Source: Thermoanaerobacterium thermosulfurigenes | Lineage (GTDB): Bacteria > Bacillota > Thermoanaerobacteria > Thermoanaerobacterales > Thermoanaerobacteraceae | Assembly (NCBI RefSeq): GCF_051201035.1 | Contig: NZ_JBPODR010000014.1 | Coordinates: 1 to 61,639, forward strand | Length of the DNA: 61,639 nucleotides | Direction of reading: 5' to 3' | In this document: positions 16,556 to 25,168 of the stretch, in pieces | How the letters are laid out: each line of letters starts with the position of its first letter | Position numbering within the stretch: the first letter of the stretch is position 1 | Notes under the pieces: model-generated | Seen by the model: the letters and a program-made list of their open reading frames with translations, nothing else | The model's database searches: none | What the model was told of the DNA's origin: nothing | Made by a program: the position numbers and the translations under genes

Positions 16556-17109
16556 AAAAAATACTTGTAAAAGCTTAAGTCATTCGTCAGCTCTGGATGA
16601 AATGATGTAGCAAAAAGGTTTCCTTCCCTTGCAGCCACTATTTTCCCATTGTATCTAGATAGCACCTTTACATTTTCTCCTACATCTTCAATATAAGGCG
16701 CTCTTATAAACACTGCATCTATTTTATCTTTTGATACGTCAGGCATACTAAGTTTTGCAGTAAAGCTATCAAGCTGACTTCCATACGCATTTCTGCGCAC
16801 TTTTATGTCCATAATACCAAGATAAACTTTATCATCATTTACGATGTGTTTAGCCATCAATATCATACCTGCACACGTTCCCCATATTGGCACACCCGAC
16901 TTGTAAAGATCTACTATGGTATCTTTTAAGTCAAAGTCATTAAGCATTTTTCCTATGGCAGTGCTTTCCCCGCCAGGTAATATAAGTGCATCTATGTTTT
17001 TCAAAGTTTCTTTATCTTTTGCCTCTACGGGTATTATACCATTTAATCTTTTTAGTTTATCTACATGTTCTTTTACAGAACCTTGTATAGCAAGAACACC
17101 AACTCGCAT
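16543..17109 (-). CDS. pdxT: Pyridoxal 5'-phosphate synthase glutaminase subunit
   Basis: 188 residues from the ATG at 17109, which follows AGGGG by 8 bases and sits one base after the pdxS stop. A longer frame opening inside pdxS is rejected. It is a class-I-like glutaminase: nucleophile C79 in G-T-C-A-G-M-I-L-M-A, and H171 with E173 in S-F-H-P-E. PdxT frees ammonia from glutamine and channels it to PdxS for de novo vitamin B6 synthesis in the DXP-independent pathway. It forms a two-gene operon with pdxS. Confidence 0.96.
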   Translation of the reverse strand: MRVGVLAIQGSVKEHVDKLKRLNGIIPVEAKDKETLKNIDALILPGGESTAIGKMLNDFDLKDTIVDLYKSGVPIWGTCAGMILMAKHIVNDDKVYLGIMDIKVRRNAYGSQLDSFTAKLSMPDVSKDKIDAVFIRAPYIEDVGENVKVLSRYNGKIVAAREGNLFATSFHPELTNDLSFYKYFLRLH

Positions 17110-17110
17110 T

Positions 17111-17989
17111 TTACCAACCCCTAGTTGCATATAGGTCTTTTTCTGAAAGATCCCTTATGTCGATGCTATTCATTGCTTCGCCTAATCCTTCTGATACTTC
17201 TGCTATTATCTCTGGTTTGTCGTAATATGTGGTAGCTTTTACAATTGCTTCAGCACGCTTTTGAGGGTTCTCTGATTTAAATATGCCTGAACCTACAAAG
17301 ACTCCATCTGCTCCAAGCTGCATCATCAGCGCAGCATCTGCAGGCGTTGCAATCCCCCCTGCTGCAAAATTCACAACTGGCAGTCTCCCGTTTTCTGCTA
17401 CATATTTTACTAATTCATAAGGTGCTTGCAATTCCTTTGCCGCTGCCATAAGCTCTTCTTCACTTAGAGTCGTAAGCTTTTTGATTTCAGCATTGATAGT
17501 CCTCATATGCCTTACTGCCTCAACTACATTTCCTGTGCCTGCTTCGCCTTTAGTTCTTATCATTGAAGCACCTTCGCCAATTCTCCTTAATGCTTCGCCT
17601 AAGTTTCTTGCACCGCAAACAAATGGTACTTTAAACTGCCACTTGTTTATGTGATATGATTCATCTGCAGGTGTCAGCACTTCACTCTCATCGATGTAAT
17701 CTATCTTCAAAGCTTCCAAAACCTGTGCTTCCACAAAATGTCCTATCCTGACTTTTGCCATGACAGGTATTGACACAGCTTCTTTTATCGCTTTTATTAT
17801 CTTTGGATCTGACATCCTTGCTACGCCGCCATGTGCCCTTATATCAGCAGGTACCCTTTCAAGTGCCATTACCGCAACTGCACCAGCTTTTTCTGCAATT
17901 ACAGCCTGTTCAGGCGTTGTAACATCCATTATGACTCCACCTTTTAGCATCTGAGCCAGGTTTTTATTTAACTCATATCTTTCATTCAT
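17111..17989 (-). CDS. pdxS: Pyridoxal 5'-phosphate synthase synthase subunit
   Basis: 292 residues, the normal length. A (beta/alpha)8 barrel that makes PLP from ribose 5-phosphate, glyceraldehyde 3-phosphate and PdxT-derived ammonia. D22 in V-I-M-D-V, K79 in V-M-A-K-V-R-I-G-H-F and K147 in S-M-I-R-T-K-G-E-A-G-T-G correspond to the catalytic Asp and the two Schiff-base lysines of the family. The phosphate loop is in F-A-A-G-G-I-A-T-P-A-D-A-A. A strong vegetative promoter lies at 18040-18068 and GGGGG precedes the ATG. Confidence 0.97.
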   Translation of the reverse strand: MNERYELNKNLAQMLKGGVIMDVTTPEQAVIAEKAGAVAVMALERVPADIRAHGGVARMSDPKIIKAIKEAVSIPVMAKVRIGHFVEAQVLEALKIDYIDESEVLTPADESYHINKWQFKVPFVCGARNLGEALRRIGEGASMIRTKGEAGTGNVVEAVRHMRTINAEIKKLTTLSEEELMAAAKELQAPYELVKYVAENGRLPVVNFAAGGIATPADAALMMQLGADGVFVGSGIFKSENPQKRAEAIVKATTYYDKPEIIAEVSEGLGEAMNSIDIRDLSEKDLYATRGW

Positions 17990-18039
17990 TGTACTTATTC
18001 CCCCTATTTAATATATAACAATTTTATTAATTTAAATCA

Positions 18040-18068
18040 ATTGTATCTATTTAATACGAACATGTCAA
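18040..18068 (-). promoter_or_regulatory. Sigma-A promoter of pdxST
   Basis: On the minus strand TTGACA, 17 bases, TACAAT, about 50 bases upstream of the pdxS start. A consensus -35, ideal spacing, and a one-mismatch -10. Confidence 0.75.
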
Positions 18069-18086
18069 TCAGTACAATATGGATAC

Positions 18087-18110
18087 AAAAAAGGATACAT
18101 CACTGTATCC
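18087..18110 (-). terminator. Intrinsic terminator of the O-antigen-ligase/TPR gene
   Basis: Minus strand GGATAC-AGTGAT-GTATCC followed by TTTTTTG; the stem overlaps the stop codon of the gene ending at 18100. Confidence 0.75.
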
Positions 18111-20607
18111 CCTTCAATACTTCTTTTGAATTTTGTATTATTTGCTTTGTAACATCCGTCATAGGTTTTGGCTCTTCTGACTTTGAATTAGCCTTATTAA
18201 ACAAGTTTTCAACATCTACAGCCTTTTCAAGATATTCTTTCGCTTTTGCTTTATCATTGTTTTGCAGGTAAAACATCCCGACTTTGTTATAGGCATCTGC
18301 CAATTGCTGATAATTTTCTGGTCTTAAAGGCTGTACATCTACGGCTTTTTTAACATACTTAAGCCCATTATCTATCTGCCCATGTGATAGATAGAATGCT
18401 CCAAGCTGTGCTAAAAGCTGAGAGTTAAACGGCTCTAAATCAACCGCTTTTTGTTCTTGGGTCATTGCCTCTTGATAAGTTGCCGCATCTTTTGTCTGGT
18501 CAGCTATACTTGCCAATGTCTGGCCATAAGACATCCTGTACTTTGCATTCCATGGATCATAAGAAACAGCACTTTTGTAATACTGCATTGCCTGAGGTAT
18601 ATTATTAGTCTTTGCAAATTGGTCTCCTTTCTCTGCATATCTCAATGCAGTGGAAAGTGAAAAAGACATAAACATGACAACTATTCCAACTATCAAAATG
18701 CCAAAACTGTAGTATCCAGTGTACGATTTTCTCCCTTTCGCGGCAGCTATATTTTTATGTACCTTACATATGCTCATGCTGTTTATTATACCGATAAGGG
18801 AATATAGGGCTATTGTCACAGCAGACAGCGAAAGGTCAAAATCCATAGCGGCATGGGCATATATGCTCAATATGCCTACCGTAGCTGCTGCCAATAGTAT
18901 CCTTTCATCTATATCTATCTCAGCCTTATAAAGCTTGATAACAGACAGTATCAACATCACCAAGAAGAATATCATCGCTGCAGCTCCGACTAAACCAGTA
19001 TCAAGCAAGACCTGCATGAAATAGTTATGTGTCTGCGTCGTCCAATACAGGTATGACTGATATTTGAAGTAAAGTGACGCCCAAGCACCTCCACCTGCAC
19101 CAAAAAGCGGATAGTCTTTAAAAATCTTAAATCCATCTTTGTAAAACTGCATTCGCTCAGAACTGCTGTGGCTTGTCAAGCTTATGTCTTGTATCCTTGA
19201 CGCCACATTTTCAGGAAGGTATTTATATTTAAGCATTATATTTTGTACAGCACTTGGATCATTCTTAGGATAAATGTACGCCTTGTCAAATGTGACAGAA
19301 GTACCTTTAAAGTAGTTTGTAAAAGTAATGGCTAATCTTTTCGTGTCTTTCAAAGTAGAAAATTCTATCGTCTTTTCACCACTGAAAGCCTCTTTATCGT
19401 ACACATCTTTTATCTTTGTAGGCTGATCAAGGTCATTTCTGCTTTCTATGGTAATATCGTACGCCCAATCTTTATTATCATCATTCTTTGATATGACATC
19501 GTACTTCAACACATATATTCTATCCGCATCGACGTCGACAAATCTTATGACGCTTTTACCGCTATCCGCTTCGTTTTGGCTATGACTTAGTGTAAGTGGC
19601 ACTTCCGTTGTCAATACCATATAACCCGCTACAGTTGATACCACACCCACAATGACGATTATGGATATGCCTATTTTTAAGCTTATCTTGTTTACAACTT
19701 CAACCAAAAAACTTACAATGTACGTGAATAATAATGCTAAGATGCATCCTACAAGTATCCACATAACCAAATTGTGAGGCTTTGGTCCATTTACGACAGA
19801 GTTAAATTTAAGTATTGGCAGCGCTGACGCTATGATTACACCTATCAGGTAAACGAATGGCTCTACCCTTTTCCCTTTTGGCATCATTATTATAAGGAAC
19901 AAAAACAGAAACGGAAACATCACCCAAGCGCCTCTGGATAATGTAAAAACATAAGCATAAAGCTGCATAAAAGCTTCTACTCCATAAAGTGCTTTTAAAT
20001 ACCTGTTTTTTGTGTACGATATGAGTGCAAAATTTACAAGCAAAAACGCCATCAAAAACGATGCAGCAGTATTGGCGTATTGAAATGTGGAATTAATCCT
20101 TCCTCCAACCCATGAACCATTGTAATTCACATATCCCGCTGCAGACAAAAGACCTACGAAAGCCACTCCAAATGAGCTTAAAACAAGTACATTCAAAAGT
20201 ATCCATATTTTTTTCTTGTCATTGGCAAGTCTGCTGACCAAAAAATATACAAACACATAATCGACGTACTTTAATACTTCCCCTATTGCAGATCTTATAT
20301 TTACAGCAAAAAACGTAGAGATGAGATATGCTCCTATTATTGATATTGCGGCATAATCCAGTCTTTCAGAGATTATCGGCTCTTTTTTTATAATCTTCAT
20401 CAATGACCATATTACGACCACAACTGAAGTAATGCATATAGTAGGCAAAAATTCATTGTCAAAGTACATACCGCGAAAATACGGCGGTAAAGCTATAAGA
20501 AGAAGCAACGATATGTAAAATACAACATTTATCGCGTTTATGTAATTTGTGCTTCTTTTAGAAACATTAATGGTGACCTTGTTCTTTTTTGCTGCTTTTT
20601 GTGCCAT
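18100..20607 (-). CDS. O-antigen ligase superfamily membrane protein with extracytoplasmic domain and C-terminal TPRs
   Basis: 835 residues. About ten membrane helices occupy residues 25-340. A soluble insert follows (about 345-470, rich in charged residues), then the Wzy_C-type signature with G-A-G-G-G-A-W and T-Q-T-H-N-Y-F-M-Q-V-L-L-D-T-G-L-V-G near residue 520. More helices follow, and then about four tetratricopeptide repeats (about 665-805; Y-Y-K-S-A-V-S-Y-D-P-W-N-A-K-Y is one). Relatives either polymerise or ligate glycans or transfer them to proteins such as pilins. It stands alone with its own promoter (20653-20678) and terminator. The soluble insert is unusual. Exact acceptor unknown. 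Confidence 0.8.
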   Translation of the reverse strand: MAQKAAKKNKVTINVSKRSTNYINAINVVFYISLLLLIALPPYFRGMYFDNEFLPTICITSVVVVIWSLMKIIKKEPIISERLDYAAISIIGAYLISTFFAVNIRSAIGEVLKYVDYVFVYFLVSRLANDKKKIWILLNVLVLSSFGVAFVGLLSAAGYVNYNGSWVGGRINSTFQYANTAASFLMAFLLVNFALISYTKNRYLKALYGVEAFMQLYAYVFTLSRGAWVMFPFLFLFLIIMMPKGKRVEPFVYLIGVIIASALPILKFNSVVNGPKPHNLVMWILVGCILALLFTYIVSFLVEVVNKISLKIGISIIVIVGVVSTVAGYMVLTTEVPLTLSHSQNEADSGKSVIRFVDVDADRIYVLKYDVISKNDDNKDWAYDITIESRNDLDQPTKIKDVYDKEAFSGEKTIEFSTLKDTKRLAITFTNYFKGTSVTFDKAYIYPKNDPSAVQNIMLKYKYLPENVASRIQDISLTSHSSSERMQFYKDGFKIFKDYPLFGAGGGAWASLYFKYQSYLYWTTQTHNYFMQVLLDTGLVGAAAMIFFLVMLILSVIKLYKAEIDIDERILLAAATVGILSIYAHAAMDFDLSLSAVTIALYSLIGIINSMSICKVHKNIAAAKGRKSYTGYYSFGILIVGIVVMFMSFSLSTALRYAEKGDQFAKTNNIPQAMQYYKSAVSYDPWNAKYRMSYGQTLASIADQTKDAATYQEAMTQEQKAVDLEPFNSQLLAQLGAFYLSHGQIDNGLKYVKKAVDVQPLRPENYQQLADAYNKVGMFYLQNNDKAKAKEYLEKAVDVENLFNKANSKSEEPKPMTDVTKQIIQNSKEVLKGIQ

Positions 20608-20652
20608 ATCGATTCTCCTTTATATATTTTATAAAAATGCACAAGTAATCTT

Positions 20653-20678
20653 ATTCGACAAAAAAACTTAATTTCCTT
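20653..20678 (-). promoter_or_regulatory. Sigma-H-like promoter of the O-antigen-ligase/TPR gene
   Basis: Minus strand GAAGGAAAT, 11 bases, GTCGAATAA, about 45 bases upstream of the ATG at 20607. The -10 includes TTTGTCGAA, a good Spo0A box. It is the third member of the same motif in this window, with identical spacing, and the one best placed as a promoter. Confidence 0.55.
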
Positions 20679-20793
20679 CTTTTGAAATCATTTAACAAAA
20701 TGCAGTGTGAAAAAAACTTCATCTTTATCCAATCACCATTTCCAATTGATAGAATATAATAAACTGAAATCAAATTAAATAGGAGGTATTCAC

Positions 20794-21810
20794 ATGAGAG
20801 GCAGAAAATTACTTATTTTCACTCTTATACTCATATTTGTACTTACATCTTTCTTATTTACCGGTTGCAAAGCAAAAGAGCAAAAGCTTACAAAGATAAA
20901 CTTTATTGAAACTGTACATTCGATTTTTTACGCACCATATTATGTAGCAGTCAATAAAGGCTTTTTCAAAGAAGAAGGACTGCAATTAGAGATAACAACC
21001 GCACAAGGCTCCGACAAAGCTGCAACAGCAGTTGTATCAGGTCAAGCTGACATTGGGCTTCAAGGTCCAGAAACAACTGTCTATGTGTACAAGGAAGGAA
21101 AACAAGATTACCTCGTAAATTTTGCACAGCTTACAAAAAAAGACGGTTCTTTCTTAGTTGGGAAAAAACCAGAGCCTAATTTCAAGTGGGAAAATCTAAA
21201 GGGCAAAAAGATAATAGGCGGAAGACCTGGTGGAATGCCGGAAATGACTCTCGAATATATACTGAAAGAGCATGGTATAGACCCTAAAAAAGATGTAAAT
21301 CTCGTGACGAATCTTCAATTTACAGCGACAGCAGGTGCTTTTATGAGATCAGATGCAGACTACGTAGCACTTTTTGAGCCAACTGCATCACAAGTGGAAA
21401 GTGAAAAAGGCGGATACATCGTGGCATCTGTAGGTGCCGCTGGACACGATGTGCCTTATACAACATTTAACGCAAGAAAAAGCTATATAAAAGAGCATCC
21501 TGACATCATCCAACACTTCACGAATGCAGTTTACAAAGGCATGCTATACGTGCAATCTCATTCATCAAAACAAGTAGCTGAAGACATAAAGTCTTTTTTC
21601 CCAGATACTGATATTAATATAATAGCAAAGGTAATCGACAGGTATAAAAGCATAGATGCATGGGGCACTACACCACAGATGAAGCCATCAGATTTTGATG
21701 CTCTTCAGAATGTCTTATTAAACGCTGGTGAGATTGATAGCAAAGTAGATCCAAATGCTTTAATCGACAACACTTTCGCCGATAAGGCTGTCGCAACCAT
21801 AAAGAAATAG
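20794..21810 (+). CDS. ABC transporter substrate-binding lipoprotein (NMT1/SsuA type)
   Basis: 338 residues. A signal peptide with a lipobox L-F-T-G-C places the lipidated cysteine at about residue 25. The mature part begins with the NMT1/THI5-like pattern I-N-F-I-E-T-V-H-S-I-F-Y-A-P-Y-Y-V-A-V-N-K-G-F-F-K-E-E-G and has the ligand-site G-G-R-P-G-G-M-P-E-M. Relatives bind thiamine precursors, riboflavin, sulfonates, taurine or nitrate. It is the first gene of an ABC operon with the ATPase and permease. No TPP or FMN riboswitch lies upstream, so the ligand stays open. AGGAGG precedes the ATG, and a TATAAT is at 20755-20760. Confidence 0.88.
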   Translation: MRGRKLLIFTLILIFVLTSFLFTGCKAKEQKLTKINFIETVHSIFYAPYYVAVNKGFFKEEGLQLEITTAQGSDKAATAVVSGQADIGLQGPETTVYVYKEGKQDYLVNFAQLTKKDGSFLVGKKPEPNFKWENLKGKKIIGGRPGGMPEMTLEYILKEHGIDPKKDVNLVTNLQFTATAGAFMRSDADYVALFEPTASQVESEKGGYIVASVGAAGHDVPYTTFNARKSYIKEHPDIIQHFTNAVYKGMLYVQSHSSKQVAEDIKSFFPDTDINIIAKVIDRYKSIDAWGTTPQMKPSDFDALQNVLLNAGEIDSKVDPNALIDNTFADKAVATIKK

Positions 21811-21816
21811 TATTGT

Positions 21817-21840
21817 GGGGACAACCGAAAGATTGTCCCC
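21817..21840 (+). promoter_or_regulatory. Intercistronic hairpin between binding protein and ATPase genes
   Basis: GGGGACAA-CCGAAAGA-TTGTCCCC, a perfect 8-bp GC-rich stem 6 bases after the binding-protein stop and without a T-run. Such stems usually protect the upstream message from 3' exonucleases, which would give more binding protein than transporter. Confidence 0.6.
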
Positions 21841-21876
21841 TGTAAGTATGATTAAATATGACAGGAGGTGCATCTG

Positions 21877-22623
21877 GTGAGGAAAGTAATGGTTGAGCTT
21901 TCAAACATATCTTTAAACTATCATACGATAAAAGGCGAAACAGAAGCTATAAAAGACGTATCATTTAATGTGTGTGAAGGTGAATTCGTAGGTGTCATAG
22001 GACCTTCCGGATGCGGCAAATCCACACTTTTATCCATAATAGCCGGCCTTTTAAAGCCGTCAAAAGGAAGTGTCGTTGTAAACGGTAAGGTCGGATACAT
22101 GCTTCAAAAAGATCATCTTTTTGAATGGAGAAACATCATGCAAAACGTCCTTTTAGGTCTTGAGATACAAGGTGCCGTCAATGAAAACTCTATAAAAAAC
22201 GTAGAAGACCTTTTGGAAAGATATGGATTATCCGATTTTAAATACCATTACCCCAACCAAATATCTGGCGGAATGAGGCAGAGAGCAGCACTAATCAGGA
22301 CATTGGCCTTAAAACCAGACATCATGCTTCTCGATGAGGCTTTCTCAGCCCTTGACTATCAAACTAGGCTTGCAATATCTGATGAAGTGTGGACTATTTT
22401 AAAAAATGTCAAAAAGACAGCAGTCATAGTCACACACGACATCTCTGAAGCCATCGCAATGTGCGACAGAATCGTCGTCTTGTCTAATAGACCTGCGGTC
22501 GTAAAAAACATATATGAGATACATCTTACGTGTGACAACCGGTCACCTATAGGATGTAGAAAAGCACCTGAATTTAAAGAATACTTCAACGAAATCTGGA
22601 AGGAGCTCGATGTTCATGTATGA
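21877..22623 (+). CDS. ABC transporter ATP-binding protein (SsuB/TauB type)
   Basis: 248 residues from GTG 21877, chosen because AGGAGG ends 8 bases before it. An ATG at 21889 is the alternative. Walker A G-P-S-G-C-G-K-S-T at residues 42-50, signature I-S-G-G-M-R-Q-R-A, Walker B I-M-L-L-D-E-A-F-S-A-L and the H-loop V-T-H-D-I-S-E-A. It powers import of the ligand bound by the upstream lipoprotein. The gene overlaps the permease by 14 bases. Confidence 0.9.
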   Translation: MRKVMVELSNISLNYHTIKGETEAIKDVSFNVCEGEFVGVIGPSGCGKSTLLSIIAGLLKPSKGSVVVNGKVGYMLQKDHLFEWRNIMQNVLLGLEIQGAVNENSIKNVEDLLERYGLSDFKYHYPNQISGGMRQRAALIRTLALKPDIMLLDEAFSALDYQTRLAISDEVWTILKNVKKTAVIVTHDISEAIAMCDRIVVLSNRPAVVKNIYEIHLTCDNRSPIGCRKAPEFKEYFNEIWKELDVHV

Positions 22624-23422
22624 AGTATCGCAAAACATCTCAAAAGAGCATATAGAATTTTTAAAAAAAGTGAAAAGAAAAAATCTAGCCATCAAAATCA
22701 CTCAACTATCCATACTCATTGCTTTTTTTGCCTTATGGGAAATAGCAGGAAGGCTAAAGCTTATAGATCCGTTTTTATTTAGCCAACCTTCTCGCATGAT
22801 AAAAACCATCATAAACTTAAGCGAAGACGGCTCACTTTTTACGCATATATGGGTCACATTAAGCGAGACACTTGTCGGATTTGCTCTTGGAACATTTTCT
22901 GGCATAGTGATAGCCATATTGCTTTGGTGGTCTGACTTTGCCTCAAAAGTTGCAGAACCATACCTGATCGTCTTGAATAGCCTACCTAAAATCGCATTAG
23001 GACCGATATTTATAGTCTGGATGGGCAATGGCGAAGCACCTATTATAACGATGGGTCTGGCCATATCGCTGATTGTGACTATTATAAGCCTTGAGACAGG
23101 ATTCAAACAAGTGGACGAAGATAAGATAAAACTTCTAAAGACGTTTGGTGCCACCAAATTTCAAATACTTACAAAATGCATATTGCCTGCCAGTATCCCC
23201 ACTATCATGTCTGCCATAAAAATCAACATGGGTTTGTCTTGGGTCGGTGTCATAACAGGAGAATTTTTGGTATCAAAAGCGGGATTAGGATACCTTATCG
23301 TCTATGGAGGGCAAGTATTTAAGTTAGACATAGTAATGACAAGCGTTCTTATACTGTCTATCCTGGCCGCACTTATGTACGTACTATTAGTCTACATCGA
23401 AAAGAAAATCATAAAGTGGTAG
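22610..23422 (+). CDS. ABC transporter permease (SsuC/TauC type)
   Basis: 270 residues with about six membrane helices in the binding-protein-dependent permease fold. A cytoplasmic N-terminal extension of about 35 residues precedes W-E-I-A-G-R-L. The coupling E-A-A-like loop is in K-I-K-L-L-K-T-F-G-A-T-K-F-Q-I-L. AAGGAG precedes the ATG inside the end of the ATPase gene. It is followed by a terminator, so the operon is three genes. Confidence 0.9.
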   Translation: MFMYEVSQNISKEHIEFLKKVKRKNLAIKITQLSILIAFFALWEIAGRLKLIDPFLFSQPSRMIKTIINLSEDGSLFTHIWVTLSETLVGFALGTFSGIVIAILLWWSDFASKVAEPYLIVLNSLPKIALGPIFIVWMGNGEAPIITMGLAISLIVTIISLETGFKQVDEDKIKLLKTFGATKFQILTKCILPASIPTIMSAIKINMGLSWVGVITGEFLVSKAGLGYLIVYGGQVFKLDIVMTSVLILSILAALMYVLLVYIEKKIIKW

Positions 23423-23434
23423 TAATTTATATCA

Positions 23435-23464
23435 TGCACCGCTTATGCTGGTGTATTTTTTTTT
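23435..23464 (+). terminator. Terminator of the ABC transporter operon
   Basis: TGCACC-GC-TTAT-GC-TGGTGTA stem (one G-T pair) followed by nine T. Confidence 0.75.
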
Positions 23465-23511
23465 ATTATGTGCTAAAATATCTTTATGAAAATAATTCGA
23501 GGTGATACTAT

Positions 23512-25149
23512 ATGAAGATAGCATTGGCACAATTGAATCCAACCGTTGGAGATATAAAAAACAATTGCGAAAAGATAATCATGAATATAAAAGAGGCTAA
23601 AAAAGCCCAGATGGATCTCATCGTCTTTCCCGAATTGTCTATAATCGGATATCCTCCAAAGGACCTGCTATACAACCCTGATTTTTTAGAAACTGCAGAT
23701 AGAATGCTTAATGATATTCTCTTACCTGAGACAGAAGGCATCGGTGTCATTGTAGGAACCGTTACAAGAGATGAAGAAAAAGACTACTTGCTTCACAACT
23801 CAGCACTTCTCCTTTACAACGGCAAAATTGTAGGACAAGCAGATAAAACCCTTTTGCCAAATTACGATGTATTTGACGAGCAAAGGTATTTTGAACCAGC
23901 TAAAAAGCGCGCTTGCATAGATTTTAAAGGAGTGCGGCTTGCAGTTAATATATGTGAAGACATCTGGAACGACAAGGATTTCTGGGAGAGACCAAGGTAC
24001 GATATTGACGTATTAGAAGAACAGTACAGCTTAAATCCAGACATTTTTATAAATATTTCTGCATCACCATACAATCTTGGAAAGCATGAATTAAAAGTCA
24101 AAATGGTAAAGCAAATATCAAAAAAATACAAGCTGCCTCTTATATACGTAAATCAAGTAGGCGGCAATGACGAGCTGATTTTTGATGGAAACAGCTTCGT
24201 AATAAATTCAAATGGCGAAAGAGTGGTAAATCTTAAGGCTTTTTGCGAAGATCTCGCTTTTATCGATACTGATGAGCTTGAATATCTTGCGTCCCTTAAA
24301 GACATAAATGAAAACATATCGTGGGTTCACGATGCGCTGATTTTAGGGCTTAGAGATTATTTTAGAAAGACCGGCTTTAAAAAGGCAGTGGTAGGCTTAA
24401 GCGGCGGGATTGACTCTGCTGTCACATGCGCCCTTGCAGTAAAAGCATTAGGGCGTGAGAATGTACTTGGTGTATCTATGCCGTCTCGTTATTCCTCAGA
24501 AGGTAGCAAAGACGATGCAAGAGACCTGGCACAAAATCTCAATATTGAGTATAGGGTAATACCTATTGAAGATGTCTTTAAAAGCTATATATCTATTTTT
24601 AATAAAGATGGCAATATTGTAGGTGACCTTGCAGAAGAAAATCTGCAAGCCAGAATAAGAGGCAATTATCTCATGTTCATATCAAATAGAGAAGGTCACA
24701 TGGTCCTGACAACAGGAAACAAATCAGAAATAGCTGTAGGATACTGCACACTGTATGGTGACATGAGCGGTGGACTTGCTGTAATATCTGATGTTCCAAA
24801 GACAATGGTGTATGAGCTTGCAAAATATATAAATAGAGAAAATATCATCATTCCAATATCCACTATAGAAAAGGCTCCATCAGCCGAACTTAGGCCAAAT
24901 CAAAAAGACACAGATTCTCTGCCACCGTACGAGATACTGGATGATATATTAAAGCTGTACATAGAAGAAGATAAATCGATAAGTGAGATCGTATCAAGAG
25001 GCTATGATGAAGCATTGGTAAAAGATGTGATAAGAAAGGTAAATAGCGCCGAATACAAGAGAAAGCAAGCAGCACCAGGTCTCAAAGTCACCACAAAAGC
25101 ATTTGGCGTAGGAAGGCGAATGCCAATTGCACAACGTTTCAGACCATGA
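23512..25149 (+). CDS. nadE: NAD+ synthetase, glutamine-hydrolysing
   Basis: 545 residues in two domains. The N-terminal nitrilase-fold glutaminase has the triad E41 (F-P-E-L-S), K112 (D-K-T-L-L-P-N-Y) and C148 (V-N-I-C-E-D-I-W). The C-terminal synthetase has the pyrophosphatase loop S-G-G-I-D-S at 297-302. The enzyme amidates nicotinic acid adenine dinucleotide to NAD with ATP, using glutamine as nitrogen source. The length matches the two-domain bacterial form. GAGGTGATACT precedes the ATG. Confidence 0.97.
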   Translation: MKIALAQLNPTVGDIKNNCEKIIMNIKEAKKAQMDLIVFPELSIIGYPPKDLLYNPDFLETADRMLNDILLPETEGIGVIVGTVTRDEEKDYLLHNSALLLYNGKIVGQADKTLLPNYDVFDEQRYFEPAKKRACIDFKGVRLAVNICEDIWNDKDFWERPRYDIDVLEEQYSLNPDIFINISASPYNLGKHELKVKMVKQISKKYKLPLIYVNQVGGNDELIFDGNSFVINSNGERVVNLKAFCEDLAFIDTDELEYLASLKDINENISWVHDALILGLRDYFRKTGFKKAVVGLSGGIDSAVTCALAVKALGRENVLGVSMPSRYSSEGSKDDARDLAQNLNIEYRVIPIEDVFKSYISIFNKDGNIVGDLAEENLQARIRGNYLMFISNREGHMVLTTGNKSEIAVGYCTLYGDMSGGLAVISDVPKTMVYELAKYINRENIIIPISTIEKAPSAELRPNQKDTDSLPPYEILDDILKLYIEEDKSISEIVSRGYDEALVKDVIRKVNSAEYKRKQAAPGLKVTTKAFGVGRRMPIAQRFRP

Positions 25150-25168
25150 TTTAAGGGAGGCTTAAATA

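Noticed and set aside
16543..17130. A longer pdxT start inside pdxS
   Set aside because: The start at 17109 has its own ribosome binding site and gives the normal N-terminus M-R-V-G-V-L-A-I-Q-G.
20608..20793. A TPP or FMN riboswitch in front of the NMT1-type transporter
   Set aside because: None of the conserved TPP or FMN core sequences is present; the gap holds a minus-strand promoter and a plus-strand TATAAT only.
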